A DNA stretch of 64,000 bases from Bacillus sp. FJAT-42315 (GTDB lineage Bacteria; Bacillota; Bacilli; Bacillales; Domibacillaceae), in NCBI RefSeq assembly GCF_002797375.1, contig NZ_KZ454941.1:398516-462515 (forward strand), read 5' to 3'. Below are positions 16,559 to 24,188 of the stretch, piece by piece (position 1 is the first letter of the stretch; the number at the start of each line of letters is the position of its first letter). The notes beneath the pieces are model-generated. The model saw only the letters and a program-made list of their open reading frames with translations, searched no databases and was not told the origin of the DNA. The position numbers and the translations under genes were made by a program.

Positions 16559-16786
16559 ATACTTTTGTTAGCTGCAAGCTGTTCGAACGGTGAGGAACTG
16601 GCAAAGGATGATACAAAGCAGGAATAACAGCAGCAAGCACAAACTGACGAAGTAAAAAACGGTCAGGATCAAGCGGCTAAAGATATTAAACAAAATAAAG
16701 ATTTAACGAAGAAAGTAAAAGAAGAAGATGGCGTGCTTGACGGTCAAGTGTATGAGCAGGATGGTATGGCAATCGGCTCGCTGTTT
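16559..16786 (+). pseudogene. Lipoprotein gene remnant
   Basis: In frame from 16559 the translation reads ILLLAASCSNGEELAKDDTKQE, an intact lipobox (LAASC), then a TAA stop, then a continuing Gln/Lys/Asp-rich segment ending GVLDGQVYEQDGMAIG. The start codon and N-terminus are missing, cut by the upstream terminator, and the stop interrupts the frame, so it is non-functional. The parent family is not recognised. Confidence 0.6.
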
Positions 16787-16794
16787 CTTTTTTG

Positions 16795-16838
16795 TTCGAC
16801 AAAATCAAACAACTTTTTTAATCGAGACTTGAGATAAT
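16795..16838 (+). promoter_or_regulatory. Promoter with inverted Spo0A-like box before the WD40-SLH gene
   Basis: TTCGACAAAA (16795-16804) is the exact reverse complement of the TTTTGTCGAA box seen at three other promoters here. GATAAT (16833-16838) is a likely -10, 38 bases from the box start. Orientation differs from the others, so the role is less certain. Confidence 0.5.
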
Positions 16839-16873
16839 AGAACTGCTCATATTGATAAAAGGAGGAACCAAGT

Positions 16874-18631
16874 ATGAAAAAAATATTTGCTTTACTGTTT
16901 GCTTTACTTATATGTAACATTTGGTCTGGACGAGTGGTTGCATCAGAGTTGATTAATTTACCTGAAATCTCTGACTTGAAAGCGAATGGAGCGATCACAA
17001 CTGCAGTGTTTAGTCCAGATGATAAGTTTATTGTCACAGGGGATTCAAATGGTTATATTACTGTGTTTAATGCTGCAACAGGAGCTCTCGTTAATGAGTG
17101 GAAAGATGAAAATAGATATAGCATTTCTAAATTATTATTTAGCCCTGATGGTCAAAGGATTGTGTCCATCGGTCGAGATTTTGATGAGAGCAAAATTAAG
17201 GTGTGGGATGCACAAACAGGAACCTTGCTTTCAACATTAGTGCTAGATAAGTATGGTAACAAAGTAGTGAAGGATATCACTTTCAATAAGGATGGGACTG
17301 TACTATACTCTGTTGATGATTCTGGAGATGTGATTTATTGGGATGTTTTTCGAGGTGAAAAAATAATAGAATTTACTACGCCTTCTATTCCGGTATCTTT
17401 AGCATATAATGCGGACAAAAAACATTTAGCTATTGGTCAAGAGAATGGTAGTATTAACATTCGACATTCTGAGACTGGAGAATACATAACTAATAAACTA
17501 GTGAACAAGGACTCTAGTTGGAGTTCAACAAAGGTCAAGTATTCGGCAGACAACAACACGTTATTTTTTTCTGAGACTTCTTACAGCAGTCAGCCACATC
17601 TGTTTGATGTAGATAACAATTATCAAGAGGTTGTCCTTGAGGAAAATGATTATAGTGGAGATTGGAAAAATTTCGATTTTCATTCAAGCAATAAATATAT
17701 AGCAGTGGTAGGAGAATATGATTATTTACAAGTTTTTGACATGGAAACAAAAAAACTAATTGCTCAAGAAGCTATTAACTCCAATTATGATTATGTTGTA
17801 TTCAGCCATAATGGAAAACGTTTAATTGTGAATGGAACGATCTATGATACAACAGTTCTATTTAATAAATTAACGAGTATCCAACTTACTCCGTCTTCTC
17901 TTTATATGAGTGTGGATGATACGCAAGGATTCAAAGTGACTGGTAAATATAGTGACGGATCTGAGAAGGCGATCCCATCAACAGAGATTCAATGGAGTTC
18001 AAGTGACCCCGAGGTTGTTACTTTTATGTATGGCAAGTTTCAGGCATTGAAACCGGGAAAAGCAACTGTTACAGCTTCTTATAAAGGATTTACGGCGACG
18101 GCTGTTATTCAAGTTAATGCTCAGCAGTTTACCGATTTGGAGCCTATTCATCTAGATGCGGTTAATTACTTGGTTGGCAGAAAGATTACTGGAGGATTAT
18201 CTAATACAATTTTTGGCACGAACGAAACGATTAAACGAGTGGATGCTGCTATTATGATAGCAAAAGCTTTAGAATTAAACATAGCTTCTGCTCCTAAATC
18301 GGGATTTATTGATGTGCCACAAAGAGGACAAGCATATGTCAATGTCTTGAAAGTAAAAGGTATTATTGGTGGTAAGACGAAAACAATTTTTGGATCTAAT
18401 GATCAAATTACACGTGGGGAAATGGCTTTAATTCTTCAACGTGCATATAAATTAACACCTGGTAGCACGAAACATCCATTTATAGATGTTACCTCTCGTT
18501 ATGAAGATGCTGTATCTTCATTGATGCGTTATAAAATTGCTACAGGCATTAACAGTTATCAATTTGGAACGTCAATCCCGATCACACGTGGAGACTTTGC
18601 TATTTTCCTTTACAATTCAGAAATTAGATAA
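16874..18631 (+). CDS. Secreted WD40 - Big_2 - SLH surface protein
   Basis: 585 residues, AAAAGGAGGAACC ahead of ATG 16874. Signal peptide 1-24 (MKKIFALLFALLICNIWSG, cleavage near VVASE). Residues about 30-320 are WD40-like blades (TAVFSPDDKFIVTGDSNGYI, LLFSPDGQRIVS, KVWDAQTG, VIYWDV). About 335-415 is a Big_2 Ig-like domain (LTSIQLTPSSLYMSVDD...WSSSDPEVVTF). About 418-585 are three SLH domains very like those of the S-layer protein at 61811 (AVNYLVGRKITGG, NETIKRVDAAIMIAKALEL, ITRGEMALILQRAYKL). It should be held non-covalently on pyruvylated wall polymer, displaying a propeller. The SLH domains are C-terminal here, N-terminal in the S-layer protein. Confidence 0.85.
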   Translation: MKKIFALLFALLICNIWSGRVVASELINLPEISDLKANGAITTAVFSPDDKFIVTGDSNGYITVFNAATGALVNEWKDENRYSISKLLFSPDGQRIVSIGRDFDESKIKVWDAQTGTLLSTLVLDKYGNKVVKDITFNKDGTVLYSVDDSGDVIYWDVFRGEKIIEFTTPSIPVSLAYNADKKHLAIGQENGSINIRHSETGEYITNKLVNKDSSWSSTKVKYSADNNTLFFSETSYSSQPHLFDVDNNYQEVVLEENDYSGDWKNFDFHSSNKYIAVVGEYDYLQVFDMETKKLIAQEAINSNYDYVVFSHNGKRLIVNGTIYDTTVLFNKLTSIQLTPSSLYMSVDDTQGFKVTGKYSDGSEKAIPSTEIQWSSSDPEVVTFMYGKFQALKPGKATVTASYKGFTATAVIQVNAQQFTDLEPIHLDAVNYLVGRKITGGLSNTIFGTNETIKRVDAAIMIAKALELNIASAPKSGFIDVPQRGQAYVNVLKVKGIIGGKTKTIFGSNDQITRGEMALILQRAYKLTPGSTKHPFIDVTSRYEDAVSSLMRYKIATGINSYQFGTSIPITRGDFAIFLYNSEIR

Positions 18632-18680
18632 TCAAACACATTCAATAGGTCCGCCGCTCTTCATGCGGCATATAGTTGTA

Positions 18681-18716
18681 ATGATCGAGTGTTAGCAACA
18701 CTCGATCATTTTTATT
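18681..18716 (+). terminator. Terminator after the WD40-SLH gene
   Basis: ATGATCGAGTGTT-AGC-AACACTCGATCAT, perfect 13-base arms (18681-18709), then TTTTATT. Confidence 0.95.
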
Positions 18717-18833
18717 CTACGTTGTCTATAAATTCAGTATGCATGATTTTAGTCTAATTTTGCATAAGGGACAAGTGACCTATCCCCCCCTCCGAAAAAA
18801 GTACCAAACTTTAAGCTAGTTTTAAACTTTGTT

Positions 18834-18842
18834 TGTTATTCT
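18834..18842 (+). promoter_or_regulatory. Candidate extended -10 promoter of cassette U4
   Basis: TGT-TATTCT (18834-18842) is a TGn-extended -10, seven bases before the first G of the domain IV element at 18850. No convincing -35. Confidence 0.45.
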
Positions 18843-18849
18843 ATGCCTA

Positions 18850-18977
18850 GGGGAAATAAGTTTAGTAAGTAGAGAAGGATTACTGACGGCACGCCGTATG
18901 CGGTGAAAGCCGCTTGTATGGTGTAGGCTCGAATCGAAAGCCATGACAAAGAGAGAAGAGTGGTATAAGACGAGAAT
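18850..18977 (+). ncRNA. Group II intron 3' module U4 (domain IV strand, V and VI)
   Basis: GGGGAAATAAGTTT (18850-18863) is a perfect 14-base complement of module A's domain IV strand. Domain V 18891-18924 (GAAA loop, GTATGGTGT arm). Domain VI 18925-18977 has the CTCG/CGAG base and a longer apical loop. It is isolated from the intron 5' modules by the TetR, U3 and WD40-SLH units and several terminators, about 7 kb from module A. Confidence 0.85.
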
Positions 18978-19385
18978 AGCGTTGTTGTTTTACAGCCTGC
19001 TACAAATGTAAAAGGTATTAGCGAGGATACAAATGGAGCTACATTGGGAGGAGTTCAAAATAAGATTACTTGGACAGATAGTGCATCAAATGGGACATTA
19101 ACTTATACTGTAAAGCGTAATACAACTAACAGTTTGACTGGAGCAACGGAACTTGCTACAGGGATCAGTGCTGGAACAGGACAATATGTGGACAACGCCG
19201 TTATTGAAAATCAAACATACTACTATTTTGTAGAGGTTTCAAATGGCACTGATGTTGTTTCCTCACAGAGTGTATCAGTGGTTACTATGTGGGACCTGAA
19301 ATATGTGGCTAATGCCAACTATCAGTCAGATGATTACCGCAATTTTATCTATAACGCGGTAACCGATTCTTATGAGCTTGTATAA
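18978..19385 (+). CDS. Alternative S-layer exon U4 (fibronectin III-like domain)
   Basis: Open from AGC at 18978 to TAA at 19383, 135 residues, with no start codon preceded by a ribosome site. The single domain resembles FN3: ITWTDSASNGTLTYTVKRNT, then ATELATGISAGTGQYVDN, and NQTYYYFVEVSNGTDVVSS, followed by a short Tyr/Asn/Asp-rich tail. FN3 domains act as spacers or adhesive modules in Gram-positive exoproteins. A terminator follows directly. Confidence 0.78.
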   Translation, partial: SVVVLQPATNVKGISEDTNGATLGGVQNKITWTDSASNGTLTYTVKRNTTNSLTGATELATGISAGTGQYVDNAVIENQTYYYFVEVSNGTDVVSSQSVSVVTMWDLKYVANANYQSDDYRNFIYNAVTDSYELV

Positions 19386-19392
19386 TAATGAA

Positions 19393-19428
19393 AAGCAACC
19401 CAAGGCTTGTCTTGGGTTGTTCTTTTTG
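19393..19428 (+). terminator. Terminator after exon U4
   Basis: CAACCCAAG (19397-19405) pairs with CTTGGGTTG (19411-19419), then TTCTTTTTG. Confidence 0.9.
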
Positions 19429-19441
19429 AAAAGGTGAAGAG

Positions 19442-20323
19442 ATGTTTGAAGTTATAGAAGTGAATCATACTAATTTTTTATCGTTCCAACGCTTTTTATT
19501 ACCTGGCCATTTCCAACAATTACAGTCAGCTGACTCAACGGTATGGGGGCTGGGAGCTGTTTCTGAAGGTGTTCCCGTGGGAATATTGTTAACTAAATTA
19601 GACATTCATTTGAAAACAGCGAGTATAGTTCATTTTTTGGTAAGAGATTATCAGCATAGTATCGCTGCTCTAGAGCAATTGCTAAATACTGCAGAACAGT
19701 TGTTAGCTAAAAAGGGGTTTACATGTATCGACGCAACTGTAACGGTTGATGAGGAAATTGAAGTCATATCCGATTTGTTTGCCAAAAAAGGTTGGTGTAC
19801 GAATCCCCAAATCGTTAATAAATATATAATGGACATGAAGAAGATGCAGAACAATGATTGGGTATGGGGATTAGAAACACCCGCTCATTTAAACATTGTG
19901 CATTGGACACCTGTTATCGAAAAGGAGTTTAAGCAACGGATATTAAATCAGGAGATTGGAGATCCAGTCATCATTCCTTACCTTAAAGATTTACATAAGA
20001 TTGATGGTGAGTATAGTTTTGTTTTGTACGCATCAGGAGAATTAGCAGGATGGTGTATATGCGAAAAAATCGCTCAAAACATGGTACTCTCTATTAACAG
20101 TTACGTGAAAAAATCCGCTGCTACAAGACTTGGAGGCATGCTGCTCTATGCAGAACTCGTTAAAAAAGCACTAGAACATAACACATACATCACATTCTTC
20201 ACCCACAAAAACAATAAAAACATGCAAAACATAATACGTAGAAGATTTAAAGAAAGCACCATTCACAAAACAACACTTATTCAATTTAAGAGGGACACGG
20301 GGACAGGTTCATTGTCCCAGTAA
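19442..20323 (+). CDS. GNAT-type acetyltransferase-like protein
   Basis: 293 residues, ATG 19442 with AAAAGGTGAAGAG ahead. Two GNAT-like halves: the first (about 1-140) has VWGLGAVSEGVPVGILLTKL and a helix SIAALEQLLNTAEQLL, and the second (about 190-285) has FVLYASGELAGWCICEKI, a strand, and RLGGMLLYAELVKKALE in the place of the acetyl-CoA loop. The assignment is by fold pattern; the classical QxxGxG/A loop is poorly conserved. No substrate can be named. The last residues (RDTGTGSLSQ) come from a dispersed repeat that supplies the stop codon and terminator, so the native C-terminus may have been altered. Confidence 0.65.
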   Translation: MFEVIEVNHTNFLSFQRFLLPGHFQQLQSADSTVWGLGAVSEGVPVGILLTKLDIHLKTASIVHFLVRDYQHSIAALEQLLNTAEQLLAKKGFTCIDATVTVDEEIEVISDLFAKKGWCTNPQIVNKYIMDMKKMQNNDWVWGLETPAHLNIVHWTPVIEKEFKQRILNQEIGDPVIIPYLKDLHKIDGEYSFVLYASGELAGWCICEKIAQNMVLSINSYVKKSAATRLGGMLLYAELVKKALEHNTYITFFTHKNNKNMQNIIRRRFKESTIHKTTLIQFKRDTGTGSLSQ

Positions 20324-20375
20324 TCAATTAAATAATGCAGACAGCGAGTCGTGAGTGCGGCTCGCTGTTTTCTTA
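20291..20375. repeat. 85-bp dispersed repeat, copy 1 (stop codon plus terminator)
   Basis: It contains a GGGGACAGGTTCATTGTCCC palindrome, a TAA that ends the acetyltransferase, then ACAGCGAG...CTCGCTGTTTTCTT, a terminator. The same 85-base unit follows the next two genes (22271 and 23831). The block probably spread by recombination or insertion. Confidence 0.85.
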
Positions 20376-20827
20376 GTAGTAACAATAGCCTAGTTCTTTC
20401 TGTGTAAAAAATATTAACAGTTTATTAAAAATATTTTGAATTTTAATTCGCGTTATTGTATAATCAATTTACCTTCTAAATAAGAGTTGATAGTTATGAA
20501 TCATGTATTAACTACAAGACTAAACAAACAAGGACTTATCTTCGCAACCATTCATTCACTATTCTTTCTAAACCTCGCATTTGACTTTATTCAGTTTTAC
20601 TGAATAAACTACTAACTTTTATAAATTTTTAACGACTTTTTGAAAGCGCTTTTCATCGGTTTTGATTTAAATTAAGTGAATATTCAAACTGATTATCAAT
20701 TTCATTAAATGAATCATCGTCTTAAAAGGGGTGAAGTCCAAACTAAACTTTATTTTTGTATGCATTCATCTTATTAATTACCAAAAAAAAGAAAAATAAT
20801 TGTATGAATATGATTGGGGGAGATTGA
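20376..20827. promoter_or_regulatory. Intergenic region before the APC transporter, with cre-like palindrome
   Basis: 452 non-coding AT-rich bases. TGAAAGCGCTTTTCA at 20641-20655 resembles a CcpA cre site but is one base too long, so it is doubtful. Several TTATTGTATAAT-type segments near 20452-20464 could be promoters, giving a long leader. No other gene or known RNA was seen. Confidence 0.35.
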
Positions 20828-22270
20828 ATGAGCGATCAAAAATTTCTTAAAACACTAGGAAATCGAGATGTTATTGCCCTTGCCTTTGGTGCTATGATTG
20901 GTTGGGGATGGGTAGTAACTACCGGGCTATGGATCACAGAAGCCGGTTCGTTAGGAGCCATTCTTGCATTTATTATTGGGGGTATCGTAGTTACATTTGT
21001 TGGACTAACTTACGCAGAATTAGCCTCTTCCCTTCCATTAGCTGGAGGAGAACATGCTTATAGCTATATGGCAATGGGGAGGGTCGTCAGTTTTATTACC
21101 ACTTGGGCTATCGTTCTTGGATATGTTTCAGTCGTAGCCTTTGAAGCAGTTGCGCTACCAACCGTTTTTGATTATTTAATTCCTGGTTATAGTAAAGGTT
21201 ATTTATACACGATTGCTGATTGGGATGTAACAATTACTTGGGCTGGCGTAGGGATTCTTGGTTCGATCATTATCGCTTGGATTAATTTCCGCGGTATTAA
21301 ATTTTCTACAGTCATTACGTTTATTTTAACTCTTTTAATTGCGATCGCAGGAATTTTGTTGATTACTGGTAGTTCTATTTCTGGAAATGCGGCTAATATG
21401 CAACCACTTTTTGAGAATGGAACAGCTGGTTTGCTTGCTGTTATTATTATGACTCCATTTATGTTTGTTGGATTCGACGTCATTCCACAAGCGGCTGAAG
21501 AAATCAATCTTCCTCAGAAACAAATTGGAAAGTTACTTATTTTCTCTGTTATTCTTGCTGTTATTTGGTATATTTTAATTATTTTTGGCGTTTCACGCGT
21601 GTTAACTCCTACAGAAATGGCTGAATCTACTCTTGTGACAGCAGATGCCATGGCTAAGGCATTCGGTGGTAGTCAATTCATGGGGAATGTCCTTGTTCTC
21701 GGTGGTATTGGTGGTATTTTAACGAGCTGGATCGGTTTCTATGTTGGAGGAAGCCGTGCTATTTATGCCCTAGCTAAATCTGGTATGCTTCCAAAATCTC
21801 TTGGTGAATTACATCCAAAATATAACACTCCACATAAAGCAATCCTGTTAATTGCTGTATTATCTACTGTTGCTCCATTATTTGGACGCCCAGCATTAGT
21901 ATGGTTAGTAGATGCTGGTGGTTTAGGATTAGTTGTAGCTTGGTTTATGGTAGCCGTTTCGTTCATTATTTTACGCAAAAAACATCCAACTATGCATCGT
22001 CCGTTTAAACTCCCTGGTGGAACAGCTATAGGTTGGATTGCTGCCTTCATGGCTCTTGGTGTGAGTATTCTTTATATGCCAGGTATGCCTTCAGCACTAA
22101 TTTGGCCATATGAGTGGGTTATTGTATTCGCTTGGATCGTTTTAGGAGCCATCTTATATAAGTACTCTATGTCCAAGTATGGAACAAAAAACTCGGACAA
22201 GCATATGGACGAGGAAATCGCCAGAGTTGTCAAATATGACGATGATAAACGCGAACAAAAGACAGTTTAA
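20828..22270 (+). CDS. APC-superfamily amino acid permease
   Basis: 480 residues, ATG 20828 after TGGGGGAGATTG. A membrane transporter with about twelve hydrophobic segments. The N-terminal signature is DVIALAFGAMIGWGWVVTTG with the broken first helix, followed by GGEHAYSYMAMGRV and the conserved FVGFDVIPQAAEE in the middle. The C-terminal tail is hydrophilic and charged (about 450-480). This subgroup (GAMIGWGW) imports or exchanges amino acids or amines. It is not linked functionally to its surface-protein neighbours and has its own promoter region. The stop is followed by dispersed repeat copy 2, which serves as its terminator. Confidence 0.88.
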   Translation: MSDQKFLKTLGNRDVIALAFGAMIGWGWVVTTGLWITEAGSLGAILAFIIGGIVVTFVGLTYAELASSLPLAGGEHAYSYMAMGRVVSFITTWAIVLGYVSVVAFEAVALPTVFDYLIPGYSKGYLYTIADWDVTITWAGVGILGSIIIAWINFRGIKFSTVITFILTLLIAIAGILLITGSSISGNAANMQPLFENGTAGLLAVIIMTPFMFVGFDVIPQAAEEINLPQKQIGKLLIFSVILAVIWYILIIFGVSRVLTPTEMAESTLVTADAMAKAFGGSQFMGNVLVLGGIGGILTSWIGFYVGGSRAIYALAKSGMLPKSLGELHPKYNTPHKAILLIAVLSTVAPLFGRPALVWLVDAGGLGLVVAWFMVAVSFIILRKKHPTMHRPFKLPGGTAIGWIAAFMALGVSILYMPGMPSALIWPYEWVIVFAWIVLGAILYKYSMSKYGTKNSDKHMDEEIARVVKYDDDKREQKTV

Positions 22271-22355
22271 TGGGATACTGGGGCAGGTTCCTTGTCTCAG
22301 TAATCATTCAAATAATGCAGACAGTGAGTCGTGAATGCGGCTCGCTGTTTTCTTT
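22271..22355. repeat. 85-bp dispersed repeat, copy 2
   Basis: It begins immediately after the permease stop: GGGGCAGGTTCCTTGTCTCAG, TAATCATTCAAATAATGCAG, then the GTGAGTCGTGAATGCGGCTCGC terminator stem with TTTTCTTTT. Confidence 0.85.
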
Positions 22356-22406
22356 TCAGTGGGACAAGGGACTGAACTGTATCCCAATCCCACGAAGATT
22401 GATAGA

Positions 22407-22453
22407 TTTTGTCGAACTATAATAATATTTTTTGATAAATACTAGATTATAAT
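22407..22453 (+). promoter_or_regulatory. Spo0A-box promoter of the CAP-domain gene
   Basis: TTTTGTCGAA (22407-22416) and TATAAT (22448-22453), spaced 41 bases, the same layout as at 13315 and 23965. The leader then begins AAGGGTATGAGTGAAAAG and AACTAGTGCT, shared with the 24189 gene. Confidence 0.7.
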
Positions 22454-22543
22454 TGATTTAAGGGTATGAGTGAAAAGAACTAGTGCTAGAGAATGGAGTC
22501 AGCCGATTAGCGGTCTGTCTTACTGTTGAAAGGAGAGATCATC

Positions 22544-23863
22544 TTGGTTAAGAAAGTCATTGGTTTATTTCTTATTTGTTTCTTTTCATGGTTCATCACA
22601 GCTGATGCGAAAACGTTTGGCCCGTTTCATGATCAGCCAGCTGATAAGAGCTGGACGATCCGTTTTACTCATGAGGTGTTACCAGAAACATTAGAGAAAA
22701 ATGTGTATGTTTCAGAGGATAAAGAGGGGAAACAATTAGTTCCTACTACTTTACGGGCAAGTGGGAAAGAGGTCTATGTCGATTCTCCTCAAGAAGGGTA
22801 TACATATGGGAAAACGTATTATCTATTTGTGACGGATGGTGTGTTATCGAAGAAATTGAAGCCATTGAAGAACAAGCAGGTAGTTCCGTTCACGATAGAA
22901 TCTTCTTCATTGTATAAAATGAGGGTAAAAGAACTGCGAGAGCGCTGGGAAGTAGCAAAACCACGTTATGATGGGCCGATGCTAGATGTTGAACCTCAAG
23001 TGGTAGCACCATATAGTTTAGGTAAAATGAATGATCATGCGTTAGAAGAGGCTTTACGTGTCACAAATTTCTTGCGTTATGTGTCTTATTTGCCTGATAA
23101 TGTTACGCTCGATCCATCTTTTACTGTAGAGGCTCAAGCTGCGTCTGTGGTAAACGCCGCAAACCAGCAGATGTCCCATCATCCTTTTAAACCGCAAGAT
23201 ATGGATGAATCTTTTTATGAATTAGGTAGTTTAGGAGCAAGTACTAGTAATCTAGGGCTTGGTTATAGTAATGTGACAGATAGTATATTACATGGTTACA
23301 TGCCGGATGTATCCGACAAAAACCGAGTGCATGTCGGACATCGCAGGTGGGTTTTATCTCCGCGTTTACAAAAGGTTGGATTCGGTTTTGCAATGGCGAC
23401 AGATAGGTGGAAACATACAGCTATGAAAGTTATTAGCGACGATATGTGGCGCGACCCACCAGTTGTTTCATATGAGCAGATTGCTTGGCCATCAGCAGTC
23501 GCATTTCCAATTGAGTTTATGAAAAGAGCTTTCCCATGGTCTGTTTCATTGAATGAAGAAGTATATGATGACAATCAATTAGACGATATAGAAGTAACAT
23601 TAACAAGAACAAAAGATGGTCAAACATGGAAGTTTAGCAACGAAACTGATAAAGACGGCTTCTTCAACATTAGCACAGGCAATTATGGATACACACCATA
23701 TACAATCATCTTCCAACCAAATCAAATATCTTATCAACAAGGAGACACATACAAGGTAAACATCAAAGGCATCTACACAACAACCGGCCAGCAAACGAGC
23801 ATCCAATATGAAACGACCTTGTTTGCTTTAAGGGACGGGGGAACAGGTTCCACCTCCCATTAA
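22544..23863 (+). CDS. Secreted SbsA-Ig plus CAP (SCP/PR1) domain protein
   Basis: 439 residues from TTG 22544 (AAGGAGAG at 22529-22536, spacing 7). Signal peptide MVKKVIGLFLICFFSWFITADA, mature KTFGPFHDQ. Residues about 25-125 are an SbsA-type Ig-like domain (SWTIRFTHEVLPETLEKNVYV...YGKTYYLFVTDGV...KLKPLKNKQVVPFTI). About 170-310 is a CAP-like domain: EALRVTNFLRYVSYL, DPSFTVEAQAASVVNAANQQMSHHP, GYMPDVSDKNRVHVGHRRWVLSP. CAP proteins in Bacillales are secreted or wall-bound, of mostly unknown activity. The last residues (RDGGTGSTSH) derive from dispersed repeat copy 3. Spo0A-type control is inferred. Confidence 0.82.
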   Translation: MVKKVIGLFLICFFSWFITADAKTFGPFHDQPADKSWTIRFTHEVLPETLEKNVYVSEDKEGKQLVPTTLRASGKEVYVDSPQEGYTYGKTYYLFVTDGVLSKKLKPLKNKQVVPFTIESSSLYKMRVKELRERWEVAKPRYDGPMLDVEPQVVAPYSLGKMNDHALEEALRVTNFLRYVSYLPDNVTLDPSFTVEAQAASVVNAANQQMSHHPFKPQDMDESFYELGSLGASTSNLGLGYSNVTDSILHGYMPDVSDKNRVHVGHRRWVLSPRLQKVGFGFAMATDRWKHTAMKVISDDMWRDPPVVSYEQIAWPSAVAFPIEFMKRAFPWSVSLNEEVYDDNQLDDIEVTLTRTKDGQTWKFSNETDKDGFFNISTGNYGYTPYTIIFQPNQISYQQGDTYKVNIKGIYTTTGQQTSIQYETTLFALRDGGTGSTSH

Positions 23864-23915
23864 TCACTCAAATAGTGCAGACAGCGAGTCGTGAATTCGG
23901 CTTGCTGTTTTCTTT
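23831..23915. repeat. 85-bp dispersed repeat, copy 3
   Basis: It overlaps the last 33 bases of the CAP gene, supplies its TAA, and continues with GCAGACAGCGAGTCGTGAAT and CTTGCTGTTTTCTTTTT as terminator. Confidence 0.85.
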
Positions 23916-23964
23916 TTCAAAGAGTGGAAAGAGCGGTGCCTGTCACTCCCCGAAAATTGTTGGG

Positions 23965-24156
23965 TTTTGTCGAACCATAATCATGTTTTTTTGGTAAATA
24001 CTATCATATAATTAATGTAGGGTTATGAGTGAAAAGAACTAGTGCTGATGACATGTCGCACGCTTAGAGGAGGGATGAGGCTAATAGGTTTCTTGTCCTG
24101 TCACTTATAGCGTGATGTGCATGGTGGAAGCTACTAGTTCTTTTGCTTTTTTAGCC
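23965..24156 (+). promoter_or_regulatory. Spo0A-box promoter and attenuator-like leader of the 24189 gene
   Basis: TTTTGTCGAA (23965-23974) and TATAAT (24007-24012), 42 bases apart. In the leader, AAAAGAACTAGTGCT (24032-24046) pairs with AGCTACTAGTTCTTTT (24129-24144), enclosing about 80 structured bases, and the helix is followed by GCTTTTTT, giving a terminator at the leader end. Such a closed element before the ribosome site suggests regulated read-through. It matches no riboswitch class I recognise. Confidence 0.6.
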
Positions 24157-24188
24157 TATTTAATTTAAAGAAGGAGTGAGTTTTTTCC

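Noticed and set aside
20641-20655. CcpA cre site before the APC permease
   Set aside because: TGAAAGCGCTTTTCA has one base too many against the cre consensus; kept only as a weak mention.
24032-24152. Known riboswitch (lysine, c-di-GMP, SAM or purine) in the 24189 leader
   Set aside because: I could not match the conserved core of any of these classes; left as an unclassified attenuator.
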